From: Davidsoniella eucalypti | Lineage: Eukaryota > Ascomycota > Sordariomycetes > Microascales > Ceratocystidaceae | DNA: 64,000 nucleotides | Direction of reading: 5' to 3' | Assembly (NCBI GenBank): GCA_004009845.1 | Contig: RMBW01000003.1 | Location: forward strand, 558,001 to 622,000 | Part shown: in pieces, positions 12,430 through 23,539 of the stretch | Layout: each line of letters begins with the position of its first letter | How positions within the stretch are numbered: position 1 is the first letter of the stretch | The notes under the pieces: generated by a model | Databases searched by the model: none | Told to the model about the DNA's origin: nothing | The model's input: the letters and a program-made list of their open reading frames with translations, nothing else | Translations under genes and position numbers: made by a program

Positions 12430-13787
12430 CTACGAGAATAGCCATAGACAAGATCAACATTACCGTCTCCGAGCAGCTCTGCCGATGTATTGCAAGACGT
12501 CGAATGAATGCATACATCACGCAGCAAGCTTCCCACCGTTTGAACTTCTCTTAAATGACGAAAGAGGAGAAGCAATACGATGGCACACATTGGATGATAA
12601 GCACGTATTGCGAGGGCAAAACCCAGTGGCGATGAGATTGCGGAACTTTACTCCCAAGGCACATGGAAAAGCACACTAGAATGAGAGCAATTGCAGCCGG
12701 ACATGCCGCCCGAAAGTGGCTCGACAAGAAACGAGAAGCAGCCGCACACGGAGCGGAAGTCGAAACGGCTTCCGGGAACGATCATTGCCTATTCCGATGG
12801 TTCAAATAATGAAGACGGGCAACACCGGAGCGGGGTGGGTGATCATGGAAGACGGCAACCCTGGAAGAAGGTCACCTAGCCCTAGGTAAATGGATGGAGT
12901 TGGCTGATGCAGAAGCTTTTGCGGCTCACGGGGACCGCAAGGCGGGCCATCTCACGCCATTCATAGAGTACTGGAGAAATCTGGCTTTGTCTAGATAGCC
13001 GAGGAATAGTAGACCGCCTCCGAAACACATCCACCAAGAACGGCACGTCCTAGGGTATCATTGACGAAACGAAAACAAGCCTTCGGCGCTGGGCGGAGGC
13101 GATCCCTAGGAGAAGAATCCAAGTGTTATGGATTCCGGGTCACATGGGCTTGGACGGCAATGAGCTAGCGGATACGCAAACAAAACTGGGGTGCCGAGAT
13201 CTGCCATCAACCACCCACGACAGTCTTGCCGGAGCACGGAGATGGAGACGAGACCGACTACGTCTTGACTATGAGGAAGGGAAAAAGGATACCATCCGCT
13301 GACGGGTGTCCTCACCGAACCTCCTTTCCGTGTCTCCTGCTACAATAGACTCACCCGAACGGACTTGGGTCACGTTCTAGTAGTCAGAACCGGAGATGGT
13401 GACTTTGATAAGTACCATGACTGGTGGAAACACAATGGTTCCCGCGGATGCAAAGCCTGCAGCAAGCCAAAAAATGGTCACTGGTGGACCTGTAAGGCCC
13501 CATGGAGTCGGAGATTTACGGACAAGCTTTTGGAAACCACCAAAGCAACAGGTTATGTTGCCAGCGTGTTACGTTGAAATATCCGGCTCTTAGTGGAACG
13601 AGAACAGCCCGGGCGTCCCGGGGTTCAGCCACAACCAAGGGGGGGTCTATACCGGAGAAAGGACAAAACCACACGTGACACCTGCAACCGCTGACCGATG
13701 ACATCAGCCAGTTGCTCACGTCCGGGACATGCCGTCGCATTGCTGCAAAATAACAGTAGGTAGCAAAATAGTAATAAATAAATAAAT
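12430..13787 (+). mobile_element. Decayed 3' end of a non-LTR (Tad/I-like) retrotransposon
   Basis: Reading across several frames gives a broken reverse-transcriptase C-terminal region (about 12.45-12.75 kb), then an RNase H domain. Its AYSDGS motif is at about 12.79 kb, a GAGWVI block follows after a frameshift, an ADAEA block lies at about 12.9 kb, and WIPGHMGLDGNELAD at about 13.13-13.18 kb. After that comes the usual RTGxGDFxxYH segment with a C-x2-C-x5-H-x4-C knuckle at about 13.39-13.49 kb. The order RT-RNase H-knuckle is typical of I/Tad clade LINEs. Stops and frameshifts are frequent, so it is dead. The 3' end is probably the short AAAT-repeat tail at 13772-13787. The 5' part (ORF1, endonuclease, RT palm) is missing. 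Confidence 0.8.
13772..13787 (+). repeat. AAAT-type tail of the LINE remnant
   Basis: The tract TAATAAATAAATAAAT ends the retroelement remnant. Simple A-rich tails mark the 3' end of many target-primed retrotransposons. It is followed at once by TCAGGCC (13788-13794), which also occurs at 12291-12297 at the tRNA 5' end. Confidence 0.55.
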
Positions 13788-13794
13788 TCAGGCC

Positions 13795-16330
13795 GTCATT
13801 GTATATAACTGGAATTCCTGAATATGCGGCCATGTCTCTGCAAAATGTAAGTAGATAGACGTTAAAGAGTATCATTCCATCAGCCAAGTCAATGGCGACG
13901 GAATAATGTTTTATACCCTTTTTAGATGACACGGCTAGAACACATGACAATAGATAAGTTGAACACTGTGCGCTTTGTTGGTCATGATCGGGTATTAGCA
14001 TACAAATATAAATGAAAAGAAATACACCTATAACCATGAGTACTGATAACTAAGTCACTATGACGCTTTATTCAAGATCATGAAATATTTCTTAACTAAG
14101 CAGGTTTACCTGTTAATTTCTTGCTACTATGTATCATCCAGAATGGCAATTTTTGTGATTGTTAGCCATCTAGCGGTCTCAGCTGACTCAGGGTAGCACT
14201 TTCAATTCAAGTTGTGCGGCTGTAAACTCACGACTCATGTAGCGTCCACATATCCAATGATATTCTTATATATTGTTGACAAATTATGAGTCATTATTCC
14301 TCTTGCATTTGCTATGGAAGTATTAAAAGTATCTCCATACACTGTTCTTCAATGCAAAAAAGGCACGGTACAACATTTGACATCACAAGACCTGACATCA
14401 AGCATACTGACTGCTAAACCTATAGTTTGATGATATTCACCCCGGGTACTACAATAATTGCATGTCATGTATCACATGATTGTGATAGTATGTATATGTA
14501 TAATGTCACTACTATGATCGTTCAACGTCATGGCATCTTGTGACTGATGAGGCCAGCTATATACAATGAATTTATTGATATATCGTGCTTAGTAGTACAA
14601 TAAAGTCATTACGTAGAGATAGGAAGTACAAACTGATACCAATATTTAACATACTCACTTTTATGTCTATAGTGATTGGATATAGGGTACAGTGCTGACA
14701 GGCTCTGTGTTGTACGTGGGAGAAGGTGTCACGTAATTGTAAAGGCGCGGTTGGCCCAAGGCTGTGGTAAAAATACTAAAGACGAATCCGATGATGAAGA
14801 TATGCCCTGAAATAGAAGTCGATGCGTTCTCTCGTGTGACAACGGTATAGGGCTGATGAATCAGTATCTTGGTGAGTGGTAGGTGGTGTGTTGCATGAGG
14901 GACGACTATTGAATAGCCTAGCGAGCCAGACAATGTGATAAATGTTATGATATTCGGCATGCCAGTTATTAATATATAACTATATACAAGCAGGAATGAA
15001 TCAATGCCTCACTGAAAGGACCTACATAGCTTTATTCTTTCCCCTAATTTACTCTAAAAGTCTACAAATAGATGAATAACGTAAGGGCTTGGTGGAAATT
15101 CAACGTACAACGTATTTTGTAGAAGTATAGGAAGAGAGTTGAAAAGGTACTGGCTATGTTAATGCCTATGTAGATAGAACAGAAACAAAGGGGGGGAAAG
15201 AAACGTGTGGTTAACGAGTTGCAAGTATGGGGGAAGAAATGAAAGAGAAAAACCAGGAGACAGGACAGAGGAGAAGACAGGTATTTATGTTTGTGAAGTA
15301 CCGAAAGACCATATACTACAGGACATGTATTCTTTCTTAGTGAGATCTTAGTTAAAATATGCTAACTAACCCATTTTATGTTCTCTTCTTCGGACCTTTT
15401 TGCACCTTGTTGTCGAGTTTGAGGCCATTAAGACATGTGCTGACGGTAGCCCACTAATAGTTGATTTCTCGGCTCGTGTAGTTCGTTGACGAGCTTTAGC
15501 TTATTCTATTAAACGTTCACAAAGTATCATAATACAATTGCTAGAAATGTTATTGTATTCATGCCTTGACTTGTTGCTATCAATTGGCGATGTACTAGAA
15601 GGTTGTAATCAGACCCATTGGTCACAATGACAGCCACAAACCCTTGTGGCGCAAAATTTCCAGGACCCTGCTAAAAAGTGGACCTACCTTGGTAGATTGT
15701 TGGAGCCTGCTTATTTGCTAAGGGGTTTGTTTTTTTTGGTTATCAATAGAGCTTGCTTGTGAAGCTCCCCTCCAAGCTTACCAAACGCACAAGCCAACCT
15801 AGCACCAAGCTCTCAACCCGACCCAAACTTTTGCCCATCAGAGCAAGCCAACTGCAGAGATAGCCGGGCTTACCATTTATCGAGAGATAGATCTCTCTGC
15901 CGGCCGACGCGCTCTACGCTCATCTTAGATTCACGGACAGACTAGTAGGCCTGGAACTGGGCCGACCTGTCATCAATTGCTGTTTCACAGGATTGAGTCT
16001 GCCACAGCTTGACTGGAAGCTCGCCGAATCTTCTTCGTGACTTAGGGGGAGGGGGTCTATTTTCTGGTTCCTGGCTCACTCCATCCACCCACCTTATATA
16101 AGCCATCTTGAGTCGGCAATGCTGGCCGCGTGTAGCCTTGTCCCGGAACTCAATTGAAACGGAGTTGGCAAGTTGTGTTGCTTTGTCCCACCTGCTCGGC
16201 TGACCCCTTAAGCCGTCCGATATACCAACAAACACCCCACCGGCGCAGCAAGACGAGATACGCTGAAGCCAAATTCAAAGGCTAGACTAAAGTCAAACAC
16301 ATATAAACGCACCCCACATCAGCATTGCCT
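13795..16330. other. AT-rich intergenic DNA and p150 promoter
   Basis: No gene is recognised from 13.8 to 15.6 kb, which is AT-rich with many TATA-like tracts. The last 0.5 kb before 16331 is the presumed p150 promoter and leader. A TATATAA is on its + strand near 16300 and an A/C-rich leader runs to the ATG. Confidence 0.5.
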
Positions 16331-19300
16331 ATGGAGCTACAATCTGGCCAGGTTGTCCGTCTTGTCGACGGCCGCATCGCCGAGGTGCGCTTTGTCGGCG
16401 AAACTACCTTTGCGGCTGGTGTCTGGGTTGGTGTTGAACTAGAAGATGCCAGTGGTAAGAACGACGGCAGTGTTCAGAGCGAGCGATATTTCGACTGTGC
16501 TATGGGCAAGGGCATGTTCTTACGCCCGACTGCCTTGACTATTATCAGGCAGGCACCGCCGCCACCAGCCGCTAAACCAGCCGCTGCCGCTCCCGGCCGT
16601 CGTGCCTCTTCAAGGCCTAATAGTCTTCTTGGAAATACCGGCCGGTCTGGAAGCGTCAGCGAGGGTCCATCGTCTAGTAAGCGCGTTAGTTTGGGTGCGC
16701 CTAGTCCGAGCCCTGGCCCTAAGACATCTAGGCCGCCGTCAAGACCATCTAGCATTGTTCCGGGTCCCAGAGCCCGTGATGGTGTCCAGGCAAGTTGCAT
16801 GCCTATCTCGATGCCGAAATGGTTGAATCTTGCTAACAGTTGTTTTGAATGCATATATATAGTCACCTACAAAATCACCAACAAAACAGTTGACTGGTAG
16901 TGGTACTACATCTCGTACCACAACGCCCGCCCATGGCCGGTCTGCGTCCGGCCCTCCTTCTAAGCGCCCGCCAGGCTCTCGCACATCAATGGGCCCGCCA
17001 CCAACACCCGCTACTAAGACGCGACAACCCTCGGTCTCGTCAACTGGCTCTCGAACAGGGGCTCCCTCACGAACTTCCAGTGCTACACGACTCTCCATCT
17101 CGGGCTCATCTAAGTCTTTAGCCCCTAAGACAGGCGAAGGCATAAAACGGCGGTCTGTGGAGCTGCACAATAACGGACCTCGTAGTGATTCTAGACAATC
17201 ATCGCCATTTAAGACTGGCCAAGATGATATTTTGTCACCGCAACCACAAAGTCCCGTGTTGGCGCGCACCAATGCCCTTGAGAAGCTGACAGCGGCATCT
17301 ACAGATGGATCTCAGGGCGCACTTTCTCCTAAATCGACGGCAAGTGGCAGACTAGGTGGCGGCCGCGCAACAAGTGGTGCCGCCGCAGCTGCAGCTCGGG
17401 AGATTGATGATCTGAAGGCTAAGATCCGAGTGCTCGAACGTAAGCGAACTGAAGACCGCGAGAAACTCAAGGGTCTTGAGATGGTTCAGCAGGAACGCGA
17501 CAAGTTCGAAGGCATCATTCAGAAGCTTCAAGCCAAGTACCAGCCACAACAGGCTGAGTTGACCGAACTGCGCAAAGCGCTTAAGGAAGCAGAGGTTCGA
17601 TTCGAGAGCATCGAGACTCTACAAGAAGATCGAGACTTGGCCCTCGAAAGCGCCACTCTTGATCGTGAGATGGCAGAGGAACAGTATGAGAACTGTAAGG
17701 CAGAACTTATCGAAGTCAAGATGCGCCTCGAAGAAATCGAACTCGAAATCGACATCCTGCGCGAGGAGAATAGCGAACTAAGCAAAGATATCTCGACCGA
17801 AGACCGTACTAGCGCAGGCTGGGTTCAGTTAGAGAAGAATAACGAGCGGCTCCGTGAAGCTCTTATCCGCCTTCGTGATCTGACACAACAGAATGAGGAT
17901 GATCTCCGGGCCCAAGTTGAAGCATTAGAGGAGGAGCTCAAGGACTACAACCTAATCAAGGAGCAGCATATTATGGGAAAGGAAAAACTTGACAAGGCAG
18001 ACAATGCCATTGAGGATCTCCGCCAGCAGCTTGATAATGCACTCGGTGCCGAAGACATGATTGAGGAACTTAGTGAACGGAACATGGTCCAAGCCGAGGA
18101 GATCAATGAGCTCAAGGCTGTCATTGAAGACCTGGAAAGTCTTAAAGAGATTAACGACGAGCTTGAGCTTAACCATATGCACAACGAGCGCGAGATGCAA
18201 GAAGACTTGGACTTCAAGGACGCTGTCATTGCTGAGCAGGGCCGTCGGGCCAATCAGCGCGAGGAAACCATAACCGATATGGAATACACACTGTCCAAGT
18301 TCCGGTCATTGGTAACGACGCTGCAGAACGACCTCGAGGACATGCGAGCGTCACATGCCGTCACGGAGACAGAATCCGAAGAGCTAAGCAACAAGTCACG
18401 AGCTATGATGGATCTCAACATGAAGCTCCAACTCTCGGCAGCAAAGACACAGGCCAAGACAATCGACTTGGAGCTGCGGCGCCTAGATGCCCAAGAAGCA
18501 TCGGATCACCTGGAGATTGTCAAGATGTTCTTGCCAGAGAGCTTCCGCGAGGACGAGAACTCTGTGTTGTCGCTGCTGCGCTTCCGCCGCGTTGCGTTCA
18601 AGGCCACGTTGCTACAGGGCTTCATCAAAGAGCGTATCTCTGCTGGTAGTGGCGGCAATGGTACCGGATCTAGCGCCGAGGCTACTGGTGCCATAACGTC
18701 ATCGAGCCATGAGGACGACCTGATCGCCGGCTGCGATGTCGTCGACAAGCTCTCGTGGGTTGCTGCTATGTGTGAGCGGTTCGCGCGCTCTATGACACAC
18801 TGCACAATCGAAGACTTCAGTCGCTTTGGCGGCGCCGTGCAAGAGCTTGAGCCAGTGGAACGGGCTCTTAACCAGTGGATTGACGGTTTGCGCCGAGACG
18901 AGCTCAAAGAAAAGCACTGTGCCACTGAGCTGCAGCGGACTATTGCGTTGCTTTCACACCTTGCCGAGGTCAACCTGCCCGCACAAGATGATCTGCCACT
19001 GCCAGCATATGCCGACAAGGTCCACATGCAGACAGCCACAATTGTCAGCCAGCTCGACTCAGCGGCTACGGCTCTTCAGACGGTCAAGAACATGGTACAG
19101 CAGATTGTGCCAGCTACGACGACCACCGAGGTCACCCTATCGACACCAGCCGAGTCCTCTGAGGACGATGGCTCTAAGACGCCCACGACACCGGCGGTGA
19201 CTACGGCAACTGTGCAAGAGGACGACGGCATGGCGCAGCACTTTGCGCGCCGCATCGACGCAGCCATCAGCCAAACTCGCAGCGCCAAGGTTGTTGCTGG

Positions 19301-20639
19301 CAAGGCTGTGCGGGCTTTGGAAGAGCTGCGATCGCGCTCGCTGACGCTGCCGCTGGATACCCATGAGATGTTCGATCAGTGCGAAACTGCTACGGCTGAA
19401 CTTGGCCGTCTGGCCCGCCAAACCGGCGATGAGGTTCATGCGGCACTAGCGCAAGATGGCGATCGTACCACGCCGTTCACTTATGATGATGTCACTAAGG
19501 CCATTTCCAAGGCCGCGTTGGCAGTGTCGTCGGCAGCCGAGTCAGACTTATTCTCAACGTACCTCTCTAAACTCCGCACCCTCTCATCTCAGATCAGCGA
19601 TCTATCTAGTCTGTGCTCAGACTTGACGCAGGCACTGGAGTTCGAGATGGCGCCGGAGCCCTGGAAGCTGCGGGCACAGGAGCTTAAGGCCCGCAAAGTG
19701 GTGCCGGTCGACGCGGAAGAATCGCTACGCCGCACCAAGGAAGAGTATAACGAAGCTCGCAGAACCGTAGCACAGCGCGAGGAGGCACTGAGTACTGCTG
19801 TGCTCAAGATCGAGACGCTGGAGGCCCGTATGAAGGACGCTCAGGCCAAGGTTCAAGCCATGGCCGAGCTAGAGGACTTGATAGAGGACGAGCGACTGGT
19901 CAATGTCAGTCTCAAGGAAGATATCGACAAGCAGGACCGTGAGCTCAAGTCTCTCGAGGCTGAGCGCGACAAGTGGAAGAAGATTGCCGGTGACTCTCGC
20001 GCCGTTTTGGACGGAGCCGACACAGCGGGTGCACAGGCCGGCAAAGAGCGGGCAGTTGCTACCGCACGCGAGATGGATGCCCTCAAGACAGACATCGACT
20101 GCTTGCAATCTGCGGTGCGCCACTTGCGTGACGAGAACCGGCGGGCGCGCGGATCCGACCAAGCCTCTCTCAGTTGGCTTTCGGAGCCTCTACGGCCGAC
20201 TGGAAGCAACGTAGCCAAAGCCAACACCGCCGCATCAGTGGTTACAGCCGAAGGTCGTGATGTCCTCGGCGAGCTGATTCGTCTAGCATCATCAGCGACT
20301 GTCTACGACCTCCAGGCGTTACCACAGGACCGTCTAGCCTGGAAACCTGCTAAGCTGACACCTCAGTTCCACGCAGCGCGCCAAGCCGAAGACTTCGCCG
20401 CTTGGAGTAGCTGGCAGCAGGCCGTGGTACGCAAGGCGGGGGCTGTGGCAGCAACTGCAGCCAAGGATGTTAATACCCATGGCGCGAAGCGTTTAATGCG
20501 GCCTTTGGCAGCTCTGCAAATCAGACTGCCCGGTACTAACGGCAAGACGATTCTGCCGACTGGAACAGCGGCAGGCACAGAGGTTCAGATTGTTGGCTCA
20601 GCTGAGTGGGAGAGCTTACAAGGCCGTGTTGTCGACTAA
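16331..20639 (+). CDS. Dynactin large subunit p150-Glued (CAP-Gly, coiled coil)
   Basis: This subunit links cytoplasmic dynein to microtubules and cargo; its Neurospora relative is ro-3. Two exons, 16331-16789 and 16890-20639, give 1402 residues, close to the usual 1300-1400. The CAP-Gly domain occupies about residues 3-70, with the tubulin-tail-binding GKNDG motif at 42-46. A basic Ser/Pro/Thr/Gly-rich linker follows to about 310, then a long coiled coil (about 320-690). The dynactin core region includes the stretch starting HLEIVKMFLPESFRE, and a second coiled coil lies near 1080-1240. The start is the ATG at 16331, which begins directly at the CAP-Gly domain. The intron 16790-16889 has a GCAAGT donor and an ACAG acceptor and joins in phase 0. 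No GT donor nearby restores the frame. Residue 50 is Ser where CAP-Gly domains commonly have Gly. Confidence 0.95.
16790..16889 (+). other. GC-AG intron of the p150 gene
   Basis: The donor is CAG|GCAAGT, a perfect 5' splice site except for C in place of T. A GCTAAC branch-like sequence lies near 16832, and the acceptor is ACAG at 16886-16889. Removing 100 bp joins two long open frames in phase 0, and leaving it in gives a stop at 16898-16900. Confidence 0.8.
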
Positions 20640-21137
20640 ACAAGAGACGACGGCGTATGTGGTAGCTACAGCTAATATTATATAACAATCATGTAGATAA
20701 TCGGAGGCGGCGACGAATATATTAGTGGCGAAGTTAGGGTTAGTGAGATAGGTGATGCTTAGATATCCCCAAGCAAGCGTGTTTTGAAATTTTAAACTAG
20801 ATTCTTTCTCAGTTAGAAACATGTGTGTCAAGATTAAACACCATGTAGGTGTTGCTGATATATGCTGATTTGGTTGTGATATGAAGATCAAGGATCATTT
20901 TTCAAGGATTTTTTATTTTTTTTATTCATTAATCTTATGGAGCTATAGAGCTATCAAGATGTTTTTCCACAGCGTAGATGATATACAAATGTATGCTCTG
21001 TGCGAGTACGGAGCAGCGTCCGCTTGTGAAAATCTGACTTTGTTTCTATTTCCGCACCTTGCCCATTTGTCTATAACTTCTCCCTCTTTCTTTCTGCCAT
21101 TTCATGATATCATCCACGACACCACCGCTCGTTGAGA
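20640..21137. other. Convergent 3' flank between p150 and SRP19
   Basis: This 498 bp spacer separates two genes pointing at each other. It is AT-rich and presumably holds both 3' UTRs. No other feature was seen. Confidence 0.6.
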
Positions 21138-21998
21138 TTAGGCTTTACCTTTGCCCTTCTTATCCTTCTTCTTTTTTCCCGTCGTCTCTGCCGCTGCGGA
21201 CGGTGAGCCAGCATTAGCAGCCGAGTTCATGAGGGCAGCCATAGGATCTGCGCCATTCTGCATTTCCTTCATCATATCGTTGAACAAATTCTCCGAGACG
21301 CCACCTCCCGTGAGAGCGGGGCTAACGAGGGGCAAGAACTCGTTAACTTTCCAACCACGCGGCTTTGCCGGTCTCGGCCACTTCTCATCCTTCTTCGGCA
21401 TCGGCAACGGCAAGCCCGGGATAACCACACGAAGTTCCGGGCAATTATCAGAGGTTGGATACTCGCGCAAAAACGAAGCTACTAGCGAGTATAGGTGATG
21501 TTTGTTTTCAATCTTGACGGCTCCGGCGGGATATTTGACGCGCACACGACCCGGGTTCGCCCAGTCTCGTGGATGCGTCTTGCTCGGCTCTAGCAGTGGG
21601 TGTAGTTTCAACGCACTACACGCTTCCGCAATCGTGCGGGCCAGCGGGTTAGCCACGGCATGTGCTTTGGCCACACGGCGTCCTTCCGCCCGTGTGCGAC
21701 TAGCGTCGAAATAGATGGGGTATAGTATGTGAGCATCGGTAAAAGTGCTCGTGGCGGGGAAATTGGCTGGTCGGTAGCCTTGGCCAACCGGCTGCCGTAG
21801 TTGGTCTTCGTAGTGCGCTAGATCTTCGGGGGATAGCGGCTTCGATGATACGATTTGCATCGTGTCTGGTTCAGAGCCCTTGTTCTTCGGCACTGGGTCT
21901 ACCCGTCGCATGATGTCTTTGTCATCAAAGTCGGAGATGTCGCCCTCGCTGGGGTCGGAGTCGCTGTCGAAGACTTCCTCAACTCGAGCTTGGGACAT
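21138..21998 (-). CDS. sec65: Signal recognition particle 19-kDa subunit (SRP19/Sec65)
   Basis: The protein binds the S domain of SRP RNA and helps assemble the particle that targets nascent secretory proteins to the ER. It is a single exon of 286 residues, longer than animal SRP19 (about 144) but like fungal Sec65. An acidic Ser/Asp-rich N-terminus (1-35) precedes the SRP19 fold at about 90-195. That fold starts with ILYPIYFD and contains a basic RTRAEGRRVAK segment and RVRVKYP. A Pro-rich stretch and a Lys/Gly-rich tail (last 15 residues) are typical of the family and probably bind RNA. The ATG at 21998 is the first Met of the frame. Confidence 0.93.
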   Translation of the reverse strand: MSQARVEEVFDSDSDPSEGDISDFDDKDIMRRVDPVPKNKGSEPDTMQIVSSKPLSPEDLAHYEDQLRQPVGQGYRPANFPATSTFTDAHILYPIYFDASRTRAEGRRVAKAHAVANPLARTIAEACSALKLHPLLEPSKTHPRDWANPGRVRVKYPAGAVKIENKHHLYSLVASFLREYPTSDNCPELRVVIPGLPLPMPKKDEKWPRPAKPRGWKVNEFLPLVSPALTGGGVSENLFNDMMKEMQNGADPMAALMNSAANAGSPSAAAETTGKKKKDKKGKGKA

Positions 21999-22599
21999 GA
22001 TGTCTGATGAGCGGTCGCCTTTCGGGTTATGGTGTTTCGACTAGGTTATCGGGGCTTTGTTATTGAGTAGCACGAAGGCACAAGCAAGTAGAAGAAAATC
22101 TAGTTTAAGATTCGACGAAGTAGTTGTTATCAGATATCGCTGTTTATTCTGTCACAAGGCTGGATGTATGAATTGATGATACATAGATTGCGGTATCATT
22201 TCCCCAAACAAAAAAAACGTGGGGCTCTTGCAACGTGGGGCAGATTAGCCACCTAGACCATCTACATTAGGGTTAGAAGATCCTGAAGTCCAGATTATCA
22301 CACAAAGCTTTATTTATATCGTAAACAACTTGGCAATTAGTTAGTTTAGTGTGCCAAAAGGCAGAATTTTATTTCATAAATAGCTCCTTCATAACTCATA
22401 ATTTGAAATACAATCTGGTACGGAGCAGTGAATCGACAAAAAGCGAACAAAAAAAACACACACCGACATCTGTTTGACATCCCATTTCTTCCACAGTTTC
22501 TCTCTGATAAGAGCTGAAAACCACCATCAGCACGACAGCTCCATGTGTAGTATCTAGAATCTTGATTACTTGTGTCTCGACATTTACAGTACGTGACGT
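21999..22599. other. Spacer between SRP19 promoter and CCCH gene 3' end
   Basis: About 600 bp, AT-rich. It holds the SRP19 upstream region and the 3' UTR of the zinc-finger gene. One TTATCAGAT lies at 22127-22135. I treat it as a chance match because nothing links it to iron genes. Confidence 0.5.
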
Positions 22600-23499
22600 T
22601 TAGTATACGAGTCTGGTACTATTGACATTCTTGGGCTTACGCTTGGTATCAGGAGGGTGCTGGTCGTCATCGAACTTGCAGAACGGGTTGAGACAGACAC
22701 CGTCTCTCGTTGTAGGGCACTACGAAGTCGTTAGTTAGTTGGAATGTATAGTAATGTATTGTGAGATATAGTGACTTGCATGATGACCGTAGATACAATC
22801 CGAGTCAGGGCAATCCTGCCCACTATTGCACGGATTGGTGCGGGCTAGGTATCTGAGTGCCATAAGTTCGTCCTTCGTCAACTTGGAGTTATGGTTGAAC
22901 TCGCATTGAGTCGAAGTGAAGGGGCAGGACTGGCAAATATAGAAGACATTGCATAACTTTTCGGTTTTGCTTCGATTGCTGATAGCCTTTACCTGAGGTT
23001 GGTTGTAGACAACCGCTTCGTCTAGTCCACGACGACCAGGGTTCCACGTAGCACCGCCTGTGTTCTTTCTAGATTTAGCAGGCATGGCAACTGTCAGAAC
23101 AGGTGGCGGTGGAGCGCTATAAGACACTGGCGAAGTAGATGTAGATGTGCTCGAGAAGATACTACTGGGAGATTCGCTCGACCCAGAACTGCCCAAGCTT
23201 CTTGGAGAAGACGATGGGTAAGGAGTATAGTAGAAAATGCTGTTACGGGTTGATATGATGTGAACATTGGTATTCTCGATCTTAGTGTCCACCTTGAGGC
23301 CTTCAATGACGCTAAGACGAGTGGAATGTCCGTTCTCAATCATAGCCTTGATATATGGGGCATAGCTAGAATCACTAGAAACACCGAGTATGAGATGGCG
23401 GCAGTTCGTATCATTCAAACTCCACGAAGCAGTATCTGAAATATGTGTTTAGTTAGCGACGTCAAGTTGGGTTTATGCGAAAATGGAGGAGATATAATC

Positions 23500-23539
<40 letters not shown>

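Noticed and set aside
13516..14037. 173-codon open frame on the - strand
   Set aside because: It runs antisense through the LINE remnant and its 3' tail and has no recognisable content.
18506..19039. Long open frames antisense to p150 (also 16739-17272, 19853-20227)
   Set aside because: They overlap clear coding sequence of a conserved protein and their products are Ser/Arg-rich shadows with no domain.
22127..22135. Third ATCTGATAA match (as TTATCAGAT) upstream of SRP19
   Set aside because: About one match is expected per window and SRP19 is not an iron gene.
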